Positions 18,944 through 27,453 of a stretch of DNA of 64,000 nt are shown in pieces. How positions within the stretch are numbered: the stretch's first letter is position 1; every line of letters starts with the position of its first letter. The position numbers and the translations under genes were made by a program. Source of the DNA: Limosilactobacillus reuteri. Lineage in GTDB: Bacteria; Bacillota; Bacilli; Lactobacillales; Lactobacillaceae. Location of the stretch: positions 379,501-443,500 of the forward strand of contig NZ_CP027805.1 in NCBI RefSeq assembly GCF_003072625.1, read 5' to 3'. The notes below the pieces were generated by a model. The model was not told where the DNA came from and made no database searches. It saw only the letters and a list, made by a program, of their open reading frames with translations.

Positions 18944-19027
18944 AATGGCCTCTAGTGTTCGGTAAAAAACGGACGCTGGAGGCCATTATTATACTGCGCT
19001 GTATGGACGTAACCGCAGTCCTTTTTT
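18944..19027 (+). repeat. Two-hairpin intergenic repeat, copy 1, with terminator
   Basis: AATGGCCTCTAGTGTTCGG (18944-18962) pairs with CGGACGCTGGAGGCCATT (18970-18987). A second stem follows, ACTGCG (18993-18998) with CGCAGT (19014-19019), and a T-run (19021-19027). A related element lies at 36112-36257. The second stem has different bases there but still pairs, so structure is conserved. It separates convergent tsaD and proC and likely acts as a terminator. Confidence 0.75.
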
Positions 19028-19031
19028 GCGT

Positions 19032-19805
19032 TTATGCTTCACCATTTGCTTTGTCAACAGCATCCATCATGGCGTAACGGAAACCATTTTTTTCCAATGC
19101 TTCCACGCCCTTGATCGTTGTACCTGCTGGTGATGTTACTTGATCACGTAATAATGCCGGAGCTAGCTTGCTATCATAGGCTAGTATTCCCGTACCTTTT
19201 ACCATACTGGCGATAACTTCATATGCAGTTTGGCGATCGAGACCATGCTTGACGGCGGCATCGCTCATTGCGTCCATCATCACATCAACAAATGCAGGGC
19301 CACAGCCGCCGATAACACCAATTATATCTAGTTGTCGTTCTGGAACTTCGATGACATCACCAAGACTATCTAAAACAGTCATTACTTTTGAAATTAATTC
19401 AGCAGAAATTCCGGTTGGTAAGGCAAGCCCAATTGTACCAGCATTAACTTCAACTGGTGTGTTGGGAATAATATTAACAATTTCTTTATTCGGAAGAACT
19501 TTTGCTAAGTCTGCATGAGTAATTCCAGCAGCGGCGGAGATAAAAATAGTGTGGTCGTTAAGTACAGCTAATTCTTTAGCGACTGCGGTTGTAATAGGGG
19601 CTGGGGTGGTCAAAATTACGATATCGGGTGTAAGGTTAACCACTTCACTATTTGTATTAACGAGTTTAAACCCGAGCTTCTCAGCAAGGCTTGTAACACG
19701 TGAATTAACAGGATTCATCGCACTGAGGGTAAAATTTTGCGTACGGCTTAATCCCTTCATAATTGCGCTTCCCATATTTCCGACACCAATAATTGTAATT
19801 TTCAT
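19032..19805 (-). CDS. proC: Pyrroline-5-carboxylate reductase
   Basis: ProC makes L-proline from pyrroline-5-carboxylate with NAD(P)H. The 257-residue product starts MKITIIGVGNMGSAIMKGL with the Rossmann loop GVGNMG, and contains the family signature region GLDRQTAYEVIASMVKGTG and SPAGTTIKGVEALEKNGFR. An AGGAGG site precedes the start. It lies 17 nt after proA on the same strand, so proB-proA-proC form one operon under the T-box at 21887. Confidence 0.96.
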   Translation of the reverse strand: MKITIIGVGNMGSAIMKGLSRTQNFTLSAMNPVNSRVTSLAEKLGFKLVNTNSEVVNLTPDIVILTTPAPITTAVAKELAVLNDHTIFISAAAGITHADLAKVLPNKEIVNIIPNTPVEVNAGTIGLALPTGISAELISKVMTVLDSLGDVIEVPERQLDIIGVIGGCGPAFVDVMMDAMSDAAVKHGLDRQTAYEVIASMVKGTGILAYDSKLAPALLRDQVTSPAGTTIKGVEALEKNGFRYAMMDAVDKANGEA

Positions 19806-19822
19806 CTAAAAAACCTCCTAGA

Positions 19823-21067
19823 TTATTTCCGAATTTGCCCATTACCGGTAATTTCATATTTGATTGTTGTTAATTGTTGTAATCCCATTGGTCCCCGAGC
19901 GTGGAGCTTTTGGGTACTGATACCAATTTCAGCGCCAAAGCCAAATTCTCCCCCATCAGTAAACCGCGTGGAGGCATTAACGTAAACACAGGCAGAATTA
20001 ATGGCTTGTTGGAAGTAGCGTCCCCGGGTAATGTTGTTTGTAATAATTGATTCTGAATGATGAGTACTGTAGTGGTTAATATGGCTAATTGCATTATCGA
20101 GGGAATCAACAATTTTTACGGCCATAATTAAATCGTTGTATTCTGTATCCCAGTCTTCCTCAGTAACGGGGCGGATAGTTGATACTAGTTGGCAAGCCGT
20201 TTCGTCACCGCGTAATTGGACTCCATGTTCCATTAAAGCTTTTGCGATAACAGGAAGAAATTCAGCGGCAATATCACGGTGGATAAGTAATTTTTCAGTG
20301 GCATTGCATACAGAAGGCCGTTGTACTTTTGCATTTACAGTAATATTGGTCGCCATTGTTAGGTCGGCATCCTTATCAATATAAATGTGGCAATTACCCG
20401 CACCAGTTTCGATAACTGGGACCGTAGCTGTTGTTACAACCCGCTGAATAAGGGCCCGGCCGCCTCGGGGAATCAAGACATCAATGTAGTCAGTGAGATT
20501 CATCATTTCATCAGCAATCGCATGACTAGTGTCGGTAATAAGCTGAACCGCATCGACCGGTAAATGTTGTTTTTGCAATGATTCGCGAAGAATTTTTACT
20601 AAGGCAGTATTAGTCTGGATAGCTTCCTTTCCGCCCCGTAAAATAACTGCATTGCCACTCTTAAAGGTGAGGCCGGTCGCGTCCACGGTTACGTTTGGTC
20701 GTGCTTCAAAGATAATGCCAATTACTCCTAATGGTACGCGCCGTTGAAGGATTTGCAACCCATCTTTGGTAATCCATCCCTTATCGATTTGGGAAGTGGG
20801 ATCGTTCAAGTCGGCGATTGTCCGGAGACCATTAGCCATGTCCGCGATACGTTGGGAATTGACCATTAAACGATCCGTAAATTTAGTTGGCATCTGGGTA
20901 GCAGCGGCCAAATCTTGTTGGTTAGCAGCGATAATTTGGCTTTTATTTTTAATCAAATCATCTGCCAATTGAAGCAATGCCTTATTTTTGGTGGCAGTAT
21001 TCATTAAAGCTAGTTTATTTGCAGCAATTTGGGCTCTTTTTCCAATTGTAATTAAATCTTGGTTCAT
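19823..21067 (-). CDS. proA: Glutamate-5-semialdehyde dehydrogenase
   Basis: ProA reduces gamma-glutamyl phosphate to glutamate-5-semialdehyde. The product of about 414 residues contains the catalytic cysteine in VQRPSVCNATEKLL and the conserved FEARPNVTVDATGL. The frame could extend to 21076, but the ATG at 21067 lies 8 nt from AGGAG and is preferred. The ribosome site overlaps the proB stop codon, suggesting coupled translation of the two partner enzymes. Confidence 0.96.
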   Translation of the reverse strand: MNQDLITIGKRAQIAANKLALMNTATKNKALLQLADDLIKNKSQIIAANQQDLAAATQMPTKFTDRLMVNSQRIADMANGLRTIADLNDPTSQIDKGWITKDGLQILQRRVPLGVIGIIFEARPNVTVDATGLTFKSGNAVILRGGKEAIQTNTALVKILRESLQKQHLPVDAVQLITDTSHAIADEMMNLTDYIDVLIPRGGRALIQRVVTTATVPVIETGAGNCHIYIDKDADLTMATNITVNAKVQRPSVCNATEKLLIHRDIAAEFLPVIAKALMEHGVQLRGDETACQLVSTIRPVTEEDWDTEYNDLIMAVKIVDSLDNAISHINHYSTHHSESIITNNITRGRYFQQAINSACVYVNASTRFTDGGEFGFGAEIGISTQKLHARGPMGLQQLTTIKYEITGNGQIRK

Positions 21068-21078
21068 TATCATCACTC

Positions 21079-21867
21079 CTATTTTCCAAAATGAGTACCA
21101 ATAGTATGACCATCAAAAATATCAAAAAGAATTTTAGGGTCACGACCATTGCATAAAATCATTTGTTTGCCTGCTTGCATCATTGTGGCAGCTGCCCGTA
21201 ATTTAGTTACCATTCCGCCTGTTCCAAACCTAGTGCTGCTACCGCTTGCGACGTTCTCTATTTCCGGCGTTAGGAATGGAACTTCTTTAATGACTTGTGC
21301 GTCAGAAAATTTATGCGGATCTTTGTCATAAAGGGCATCGATATCCGAAAGAATGATTAACTCGTCAGCATCAATAGCAATAGCTACTTGGGAAGAGAGT
21401 TCATCATTGTCACTAAAAGTAGTGTAATGATCAAGCTCATCAACTGACACGGGGTCATTTTCGTTAACGATTGGAATCACATTTTGCTGCAGTAAAGTAT
21501 TAATTGTATTAAGCGTATGTTGGCGACTGACAGGATAAGTGAGCACATCACGGGTAAGGAGAAGTTGGGCAACGTGCGTTTGATAATCTAAAAAGCGTTG
21601 CGAATAGATTCGCATTAAAGCAGCCTGACCGATAGATGCTAAGGCTTGCTGCTGTTCGATTTCGGCAGGACGATCTGTTAATCCTAAACTTGCAAGACCA
21701 ACGCCAATTGCTCCCGAGGAAACAAGAATAAGTTGGTATCCTTGATTATTTAATGTCGCGAGAACAAATGAGAGCTGGTCGATTGTTCGTAAATTAATTT
21801 TTCCATTAGGGAGAACAAGGCTACTCGTCCCAATCTTAACAACCACTTTTTGTATTTTATGAGTCAT
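21079..21867 (-). CDS. proB: Glutamate 5-kinase
   Basis: ProB phosphorylates glutamate in the first step of proline synthesis and is usually feedback-inhibited by proline. The product of about 262 residues is an amino-acid-kinase domain with VVKIGTSSLVL at the start, LVSSGAIGVGLA and FGTGGMVTKLRAA. It lacks the C-terminal PUA domain found in longer ProB proteins. An upstream TTG at 21882 is in frame but overlaps the GAAAGGA site, so the ATG at 21867 is chosen. A T-box leader precedes it. Confidence 0.95.
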   Translation of the reverse strand: MTHKIQKVVVKIGTSSLVLPNGKINLRTIDQLSFVLATLNNQGYQLILVSSGAIGVGLASLGLTDRPAEIEQQQALASIGQAALMRIYSQRFLDYQTHVAQLLLTRDVLTYPVSRQHTLNTINTLLQQNVIPIVNENDPVSVDELDHYTTFSDNDELSSQVAIAIDADELIILSDIDALYDKDPHKFSDAQVIKEVPFLTPEIENVASGSSTRFGTGGMVTKLRAAATMMQAGKQMILCNGRDPKILFDIFDGHTIGTHFGK

Positions 21868-21886
21868 AGAAAATCCTTTCAAAAAA

Positions 21887-22064
21887 CAAAAAGCGCCCTT
21901 AACCGAGACACCAATTATGGCGGTACCATTCTCGTTTAAAGACGCGCTTTACACTTTTAAATTATTTTATTATTAGAATATATTAAAGTTGTAGCAGGGC
22001 TTCGGTACTGGCGATAGCTTGCAGTCGATGGCTATCGTTCCTGGACTGACCTACTTTTATCTAC
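21887..22064 (-). promoter_or_regulatory. T-box leader of proBAC, predicted proline specifier CCC
   Basis: On the minus strand the T-box sequence AATGGTACCGCCA (21918-21930) lies within a terminator hairpin: GCGCG...CTCG arms close at 21892-21949, with a T-run towards proB. Stem I shows AGTA followed by GGT, which pairs with ACC; GAAG and then CCC follow on the 3' side. The GAAG-NNN layout is the same in the methionine T-box next door, so CCC (Pro) is the likely specifier. Uncharged tRNA-Pro would release the operon. Confidence 0.85.
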
Positions 22065-22071
22065 AATTAAA

Positions 22072-22101
22072 ATTTTAATTGGAAGCCTAAGCTTTTGTCA
22101 A
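22072..22101 (-). promoter_or_regulatory. proBAC promoter
   Basis: The minus strand has -35 TTGACA (22096-22101) and -10 TAAAAT (22072-22077) with 18-bp spacing, just upstream of the proline T-box. It faces away from the promoter at 22136. Confidence 0.75.
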
Positions 22102-22135
22102 GACTAATTATTTTTGAGATTCAATTAAAAATAAA

Positions 22136-22164
22136 TTGACAAATAATTAAAAAAGAATTAGAAT
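22136..22164 (+). promoter_or_regulatory. Promoter of the methionine T-box operon
   Basis: A perfect -35 TTGACA (22136-22141) and -10 TAGAAT (22159-22164) are separated by 17 bp. The two divergent T-box promoters lie about 35 bp apart. Confidence 0.85.
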
Positions 22165-22184
22165 ACGAGCAACTAATTAAATAT

Positions 22185-22446
22185 TAGTCGTTTAAGAAGA
22201 GTAAAAGCAATGTAGTATTAAGAGAGTTTTCGGGTGGTGGAAGAAAATTACAAATTGCTTTGAAGATGGCCTTAAAAAATACAACAAGTGTGAGGAAAAA
22301 ACTAAGCACTTGTCGGCTGATATCCGTTATCAAGTATCGAAGTTTATTATGAACTTCCTGAGGCTATTCATGTGAGTGGATAGTAAATTAAGGTGGCACC
22401 ACGAAAATACTCGTCCTTATTTAAGTTAAGGACGGGTATTTTTTTA
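22185..22446 (+). promoter_or_regulatory. T-box leader, predicted methionine specifier AUG
   Basis: The T-box motif AAGGTGGCACCACG lies at 22390-22403, and the terminator ACTCGTCCTTA/TTAAGGACGGGT with seven T ends at 22446. Stem I is clear: TTTAAG pairs with CTTAAA, AGTA is on the 5' side, AAAGCAAT pairs with ATTGCTTT, and GAAG-ATG-G follows with ATG at 22266-22268. The apical GGGTGGTGGAA motif is also present. The predicted effector is uncharged tRNA-Met. Confidence 0.87.
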
Positions 22447-22460
22447 TGGAGGTGAAAGTG

Positions 22461-23246
22461 ATGAGACGCAAAATTGCATTAGCTCAACTTGATATTCAAT
22501 TAGGAAATCCTGCCGAAAATTATCAAAAAGCTAAACGAGCAATTGAGGAAGCCGCTAGTCACCATGCAGATATCGTTGTCTTGCCAGAGATGTGGAATAC
22601 TGGCTATGCCTTAGATCAATTAGCAGAATTGGCAGATGAAAACGGTCAAAAGACACAACAATTTCTTAGTGAGTTAGCGCTAAAAAATCAAATTAACATT
22701 GTCGGCGGTTCAGTAGCGGTGAGATGTGGACAATCTTTTTTTAATACAACCTATGTTTATGATCAAAAGGGAAATCTAATTAGCAGTTACGAGAAGGTGC
22801 ATTTATTTGGACTAATGAATGAAGACCGATATCTAAAAGCCGGGCAAAAAGAAAATCACTTTGAATTAGCTGGTGTTCCGAGTGCAAGTTTTATTTGTTA
22901 TGATTTGCGATTCCCAGAATGGATTAGAACAGTCGCTCGTTATGGAACTGACATCTTATATTTTCCAGCAGAATGGCCAAGCAAACGGATTAAACAGTGG
23001 GAAATAATGTTACGGTCGCGGGCAATTGAAAACCAAGCCTTTGTAGTTGCAGTTAATCGTGTTGGGACGGATTTAGAGAATAGTTTTAATGGTCATTCAT
23101 TAGTAATTGATCCGCTTGGACAGATTATCCAAGATGCAGGAGAAGTTGAACAAGTAAGTTATGCAGAAATTGACTTAGCACAGTTAGCACAGGTTCGGGG
23201 ACCGATTCCGGTGTTTAAGGATCGCCGACCAAGCCTTTATCATTAG
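22461..23246 (+). CDS. Carbon-nitrogen hydrolase, omega-amidase type (MtnU-like)
   Basis: The 261-residue product is a nitrilase-superfamily hydrolase with a Glu-Lys-Cys triad: Glu in VLPEMWNTGY, Lys in SYEKVHLFG, and Cys in SFICYDLRFPEW. Such omega-amidases hydrolyse alpha-ketoglutaramate or alpha-keto-gamma-methiobutyramide. The ATG at 22461 lies 5 nt after GGAGGTGA; the ATG at 22446 overlaps that site and was rejected. The methionine T-box upstream and the aminotransferase downstream match the mtnU-mtnE pairing of Bacillus methionine salvage. That pathway role is inference. Confidence 0.85.
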   Translation: MRRKIALAQLDIQLGNPAENYQKAKRAIEEAASHHADIVVLPEMWNTGYALDQLAELADENGQKTQQFLSELALKNQINIVGGSVAVRCGQSFFNTTYVYDQKGNLISSYEKVHLFGLMNEDRYLKAGQKENHFELAGVPSASFICYDLRFPEWIRTVARYGTDILYFPAEWPSKRIKQWEIMLRSRAIENQAFVVAVNRVGTDLENSFNGHSLVIDPLGQIIQDAGEVEQVSYAEIDLAQLAQVRGPIPVFKDRRPSLYH

Positions 23247-23259
23247 GGGGATGGAAAAG

Positions 23260-24438
23260 ATGAATTTTGAACAATCTAAGTTATTAGACACTTTACCGAA
23301 ACAATTTTTTGCCAATTTAGTTGCCAAGGTTAATAAAAAAATAGGAGAAGGAGTCGATGTTATTAATCTTGGTCAAGGAAATCCTGATAAGCCAACGCCA
23401 GATTATATTGTTAAGAGTGCGCAAAAATGGGTGACGGATCCGCAAACTCATAAGTATTCACTATTTCGGGGGTTACCAGCGTTTAAGGAAGCGGCAGCAA
23501 ATTTTTACCAAGAAAAATATGGAGCTGATTTTGATCCAGAAAAAGAAGTTGCAATTTTGGGTGGTTCCAAGATTGGGCTTGTAGAATTGCCATGGGCATT
23601 GATGAATCCCGGCGATACTTTTCTGCTCCCTGATCCTGGCTATCCAGATTACTTATCAGGAGCAGCATTAGGAGAAGTTAATTTTGAAACGGTGCCATTA
23701 TTAGCAGAAAATAATTTCTTGCCAGATTTAGAGGCAATTCCTGAAGAGGTGGCTCAACGTGCTAAATTCTTCTACCTTAACTATCCGAATAATCCTACCG
23801 GCGCTGTAGCTACTCCCAAATTTTATCGAAAATTAGTGGCTTGGGCCAAGAAGTACCATGTGGGAATTATTAGTGACTTTGCCTATGGTGCAATTGGCTT
23901 TGACGGCCAAGCTCCAGTTAGTTTTATGGAAACACCAGGTGCTAAAGATGTAGGGATTGAATTTTATACCTTTTCTAAGACGTTCAACATGGCAGGCTGG
24001 CGAATCGCATTTGCGGTTGGTAATGCAGATATTATTGAAGCAATCAATTTAATTCAAGATCACCTATTTGTTAGCCTTTTTCCTGCCTTACAGGAAGCTG
24101 CTATTGATGCCTTGACGCTGCCACAACGTGATGAGGCAATTGCCGAAATTATTGGTCGTTATGAAGAAAGACGGAATGCCTTTATTAATGCGACCGAGAA
24201 AATTGGCTGGCACGCATTTACTCCCCAGGGTACTTTCTATGCTTGGATGCCAGTTCCAAAGGGTTATACCAGTGAAAGATTTGCAGATTTGTTATTGGAC
24301 AAAGCTGGTGTGGCAGTAGCCCCAGGCAATGGCTTTGGAAAACACGGTGAAGGTTATGTGCGGATTGGCCTTTTGATTGAACCAGCGCGATTAACGGAAG
24401 CCGTTGAGCGGATTGCTAAATTGAATTTATTTAATTAG
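23260..24438 (+). CDS. PLP-dependent class I/II aminotransferase (MtnE-like)
   Basis: The product of about 392 residues is a fold-type I aminotransferase. It has NLGQGNPDKPTPDYI near the start, NYPNNPTG with the cofactor-ring Asn, SDFAYG, and the Schiff-base lysine in TFSKTFNMAGWR. Relatives transaminate aromatic amino acids or make methionine from its keto acid. The ATG at 23260 is preferred over 23251, which abuts the AGGGGG site. It follows the omega-amidase by 13 nt. A glutamine-dependent transaminase paired with the amidase is the simplest reading, but specificity is inferred. Confidence 0.86.
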   Translation: MNFEQSKLLDTLPKQFFANLVAKVNKKIGEGVDVINLGQGNPDKPTPDYIVKSAQKWVTDPQTHKYSLFRGLPAFKEAAANFYQEKYGADFDPEKEVAILGGSKIGLVELPWALMNPGDTFLLPDPGYPDYLSGAALGEVNFETVPLLAENNFLPDLEAIPEEVAQRAKFFYLNYPNNPTGAVATPKFYRKLVAWAKKYHVGIISDFAYGAIGFDGQAPVSFMETPGAKDVGIEFYTFSKTFNMAGWRIAFAVGNADIIEAINLIQDHLFVSLFPALQEAAIDALTLPQRDEAIAEIIGRYEERRNAFINATEKIGWHAFTPQGTFYAWMPVPKGYTSERFADLLLDKAGVAVAPGNGFGKHGEGYVRIGLLIEPARLTEAVERIAKLNLFN

Positions 24439-24451
24439 GGAGGAAAAGATT

Positions 24452-25417
24452 ATGGCTTTGAAATATACGGTTTTAGGTGCAGGGGCAATGGGACTACGAT
24501 TTGGCGTATTGCTTCAAGAACTGGCAGGTGCGAAGGTTGATTTTGTTGATAACTGGGCTCCCCAAGTTGAAACCATTAAACAACAGGGTGGGGTTTATGT
24601 TTCTCGGGACCATGAAAATCGTCACCTTGTCCCGATTAATATTTACTCCCCAGAAGAATATGAGAGCGATCCAGATGTGTTGATCGTTTTTGCCAAACAG
24701 ATGACGCTTAGTGATTTGTTACAACGCAGTGCTCATTTCTTCCATCCTGACCACCAATATGTCTTTTCGGGGATGAATGGCATGGGACATATTGAAAAAA
24801 TTAACCACTATTTTCCTAAAGAACATGTCGTGGCCGGTACCTGTTTAATCGGCACAGTCCTTAACAAAGCGGGGGATGTGGACTTTATTGGTAAACCTGG
24901 TGCTGGTTCGATCAACTTGGCTCCCCAAGTCGGCGAACCTGACGAGCGGGTAAAACAAATTGTTGAGGACTTTACCACGGCGAATATTAATCCCCACCTT
25001 AATGATAATTTTTATGGTACCCTCCTAACAAAAGTAGTCTTCAATTCTGTCATTAATACGATCTGCACACTTTTTGAGATTCAAATGGGGCAATTTATCG
25101 ATTACGATGGTGCAGAGAAGCTTGGCAAACAGTTAATTAATGAAGCATTCGATGTTGCCGAACGGGCTGGTATTCAGCTCTTAAGTACTCGTGAGGAGGA
25201 GTGGCAAACGATTAAGTATGTTAGTGAAGTTACCAACCCGCTTCATTATCCATCGATGTACCAAGATATGAGTAAAAATCGTCCAACAGAAGTCGATTAC
25301 ATTAATGGATACATTTACGACTTGGGTAAGAAGTATAACTATGAGGCATCTACTCACGACTTCTTGCGGAATTTAGTTCACCTTGCAGAAAATACGCGTA
25401 AATTCCGACAAAACTAA
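24452..25417 (+). CDS. Ketopantoate reductase (PanE/ApbA) family oxidoreductase
   Basis: The 321-residue product has an N-terminal Rossmann loop GAGAMGLRFG (about 8-17) and the C-terminal PanE domain with the lysine region LLTKVVFNSVINTI (about 192-205). Family members reduce ketopantoate; in Lactococcus a PanE paralogue reduces branched or sulfur keto acids to D-hydroxy acids. It is the third gene of the methionine T-box operon, with GGGAGGAAAAG upstream. In this setting the keto acid of methionine is a plausible substrate, but this is inference and pantothenate synthesis is the alternative. Confidence 0.83.
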   Translation: MALKYTVLGAGAMGLRFGVLLQELAGAKVDFVDNWAPQVETIKQQGGVYVSRDHENRHLVPINIYSPEEYESDPDVLIVFAKQMTLSDLLQRSAHFFHPDHQYVFSGMNGMGHIEKINHYFPKEHVVAGTCLIGTVLNKAGDVDFIGKPGAGSINLAPQVGEPDERVKQIVEDFTTANINPHLNDNFYGTLLTKVVFNSVINTICTLFEIQMGQFIDYDGAEKLGKQLINEAFDVAERAGIQLLSTREEEWQTIKYVSEVTNPLHYPSMYQDMSKNRPTEVDYINGYIYDLGKKYNYEASTHDFLRNLVHLAENTRKFRQN

Positions 25418-25451
25418 AAGAAGAAGCGGATCTTTCCGCTTCTTCTTTTAG
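25414..25451. terminator. Bidirectional terminator between convergent genes
   Basis: A perfect 17-bp inverted repeat (25414-25430 with 25435-25451) with a 4-nt loop gives A-rich and T-rich flanks in both directions. The stop codons of both convergent genes lie inside the arms. Confidence 0.88.
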
Positions 25452-27385
25452 TTTTCTTGATCAAATTCTTCCAGTTTCTCTGCTGCTTCTGTCCATGCAA
25501 GTTCAACATCTTCAGATTTAGCTGATAACTCATCAAGTTCTTTTTGGAGATCGGTTAATTTTCCAATATCCGTAGCAATCTCTGGTTGGCTCATTTGTTC
25601 TTGAATTGCAGTTTGCTTTTCTTCTAATTCCGCCATCTGTTGTTCTAGTTCATCGACTTGTCGCTGAATTTTTCGGCGAGCGCGCTGTTGTTCTTTACTC
25701 TGCTGATAAGATTGCTTACCAGCTGGTGCTTTAGCGATCGTGTTGGAATTATGCGAAGTAGCTTTAGGTGAACTTTCTTTTTCCTTAGCAACTAGATAGT
25801 CATCATAATTGCCTTCATAATGTTTAACTCCATCATGTTCCATTGCTAGGATATCGGTTGCAACCTGATTAATAAAGTAACGGTCGTGAGAAATAAAGAG
25901 AACAGTTCCGCTAAATTTGTTAATTGCGTTTTCAAGCACTTCTCGACTATCGATATCTAAGTGGTTAGTGGGTTCATCAAGGATAAGAAAATTAATCGGC
26001 TTAAATGAGAGTTTAGTTAACTCTAGTCGTGCTTTTTCACCACCAGATAGGTCATGAACGACTTTATAAACATCATCACCAACGAATAAGAAACTACCTA
26101 ATAATGAACGAATATCCTTTTCAGGCACTTCTGGGTGGTCATCCCATACTTCTTCCAGAACCGTTTTGTTTGGGTGCAATTGCTGTTGTTCCTGATCATA
26201 GTAACCAATATCGAGGTTAGCACCGAGTTTAATCGATCCGCTAATTAACGGAATTTTATGGAGGATAGATTTTAGTAAAGTTGACTTTCCGATTCCGTTT
26301 GGCCCGATAATCCCAACACGCTGTGGCTTACGGACATTAAATGAAAATGGCCCGGCAAGAATCTGTTCATCGTAACCAACTTTTGCTTGCTCCACATCAA
26401 GAACTTCATTTCCACTATCTTTTTCAGAATGGAATTGGAAATGAATTGATTTATCATCAGTTTCTGGACGCTCAAGCCGCTCCATTTTTTCTAATTGCTT
26501 TCGCCGCGCCTGGGCACGTTTAGTTGTTGAGGCGCGAACAATATTTCGATTAACAAAGTCTTCTAACTTGGCAATCTTTTTTTGTTGTTGGTCATAGTGT
26601 TTCCACTCTGCTTGTAATCGTTCTTGCTTGTGTTTAACAAATTGTGTGTAGTTACCAGTATAGTGGGTGAGCGTTTTATTATCGAGATCATAAACATCAC
26701 TGACGACACGATCTAAGAAGTAACGGTCGTGAGAGACGATAAGCAATGCACCTTGATAACTTTTAAGATAATCTTCTAGCCACGAAAGAACGTTCATATC
26801 GAGGTGGTTAGTCGGTTCATCTAGAATCAAAAGTCCAGGTGCTTGCAGAAGAATCTTTGCTAAGGCGAGTTTAGTTTTTTGCCCTCCTGAAAGAGAATTA
26901 ATTGGTGTATCATAACTATCTTCGTCAAAGCCAAACCCATGTAAAATTCCCCGCATACGTGATTCATATTCAAAACCACCCTGTTTCTTAAAGGCAGTTT
27001 GTAAATTATCGTATGTTGAAAGAATTTGTTGATAATTGCTATCGGAACTATCAAGGTCAGGTAGTTGCTGTTCAAGGTCATGGATTTGCGTTTCCATTTT
27101 GTGGAGAGGAGCAAAAACAGTATCTAGTTCAGTCCAAATGCTATTTTGACTATCGAGTCCTTGATCCTGGGCCAAGTACCCAATTGTCAAATCTTTAACC
27201 TTTGTAATTGTTCCCTCATCTGGTTCGGTTATTCCAGCGATCATTTTTAACAAGGTCGTTTTACCAGCACCATTACGCCCAACAAGCGCAGTACGGCCAT
27301 GCTCTTGGATTTGCATGTTCATATTGTGAAATAAAACATCCGCGCCAAATCGACGCACAACGTCATTTGTCTGTAAAAGTAACAT
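25448..27385 (-). CDS. ABC-F family ATP-binding protein (YdiF-like)
   Basis: ABC-F proteins bind the ribosomal E site and affect translation or antibiotic tolerance. The 645-residue product has two nucleotide-binding domains: Walker A GRNGAGKT and signature LSGGQKTKLALA in the first, GPNGIGKST and LSGGEKARLEL in the second. Between them is the arginine-rich P-site linker with ARRKQLEKMERLERPE. The C-terminal part from about residue 540 is a charged coiled coil. There are no membrane segments, so it is not a transporter. It most resembles the housekeeping YdiF group rather than Vga or Msr resistance proteins, but that subgroup call is tentative. Confidence 0.88.
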   Translation of the reverse strand: MLLLQTNDVVRRFGADVLFHNMNMQIQEHGRTALVGRNGAGKTTLLKMIAGITEPDEGTITKVKDLTIGYLAQDQGLDSQNSIWTELDTVFAPLHKMETQIHDLEQQLPDLDSSDSNYQQILSTYDNLQTAFKKQGGFEYESRMRGILHGFGFDEDSYDTPINSLSGGQKTKLALAKILLQAPGLLILDEPTNHLDMNVLSWLEDYLKSYQGALLIVSHDRYFLDRVVSDVYDLDNKTLTHYTGNYTQFVKHKQERLQAEWKHYDQQQKKIAKLEDFVNRNIVRASTTKRAQARRKQLEKMERLERPETDDKSIHFQFHSEKDSGNEVLDVEQAKVGYDEQILAGPFSFNVRKPQRVGIIGPNGIGKSTLLKSILHKIPLISGSIKLGANLDIGYYDQEQQQLHPNKTVLEEVWDDHPEVPEKDIRSLLGSFLFVGDDVYKVVHDLSGGEKARLELTKLSFKPINFLILDEPTNHLDIDSREVLENAINKFSGTVLFISHDRYFINQVATDILAMEHDGVKHYEGNYDDYLVAKEKESSPKATSHNSNTIAKAPAGKQSYQQSKEQQRARRKIQRQVDELEQQMAELEEKQTAIQEQMSQPEIATDIGKLTDLQKELDELSAKSEDVELAWTEAAEKLEEFDQEN

Positions 27386-27453
27386 ATTGAAACCTCATTT
27401 ATTTCGTTGATTTAATATGGTTTTATTTTAGCAGATTTTTAATTTCGCCGTTT

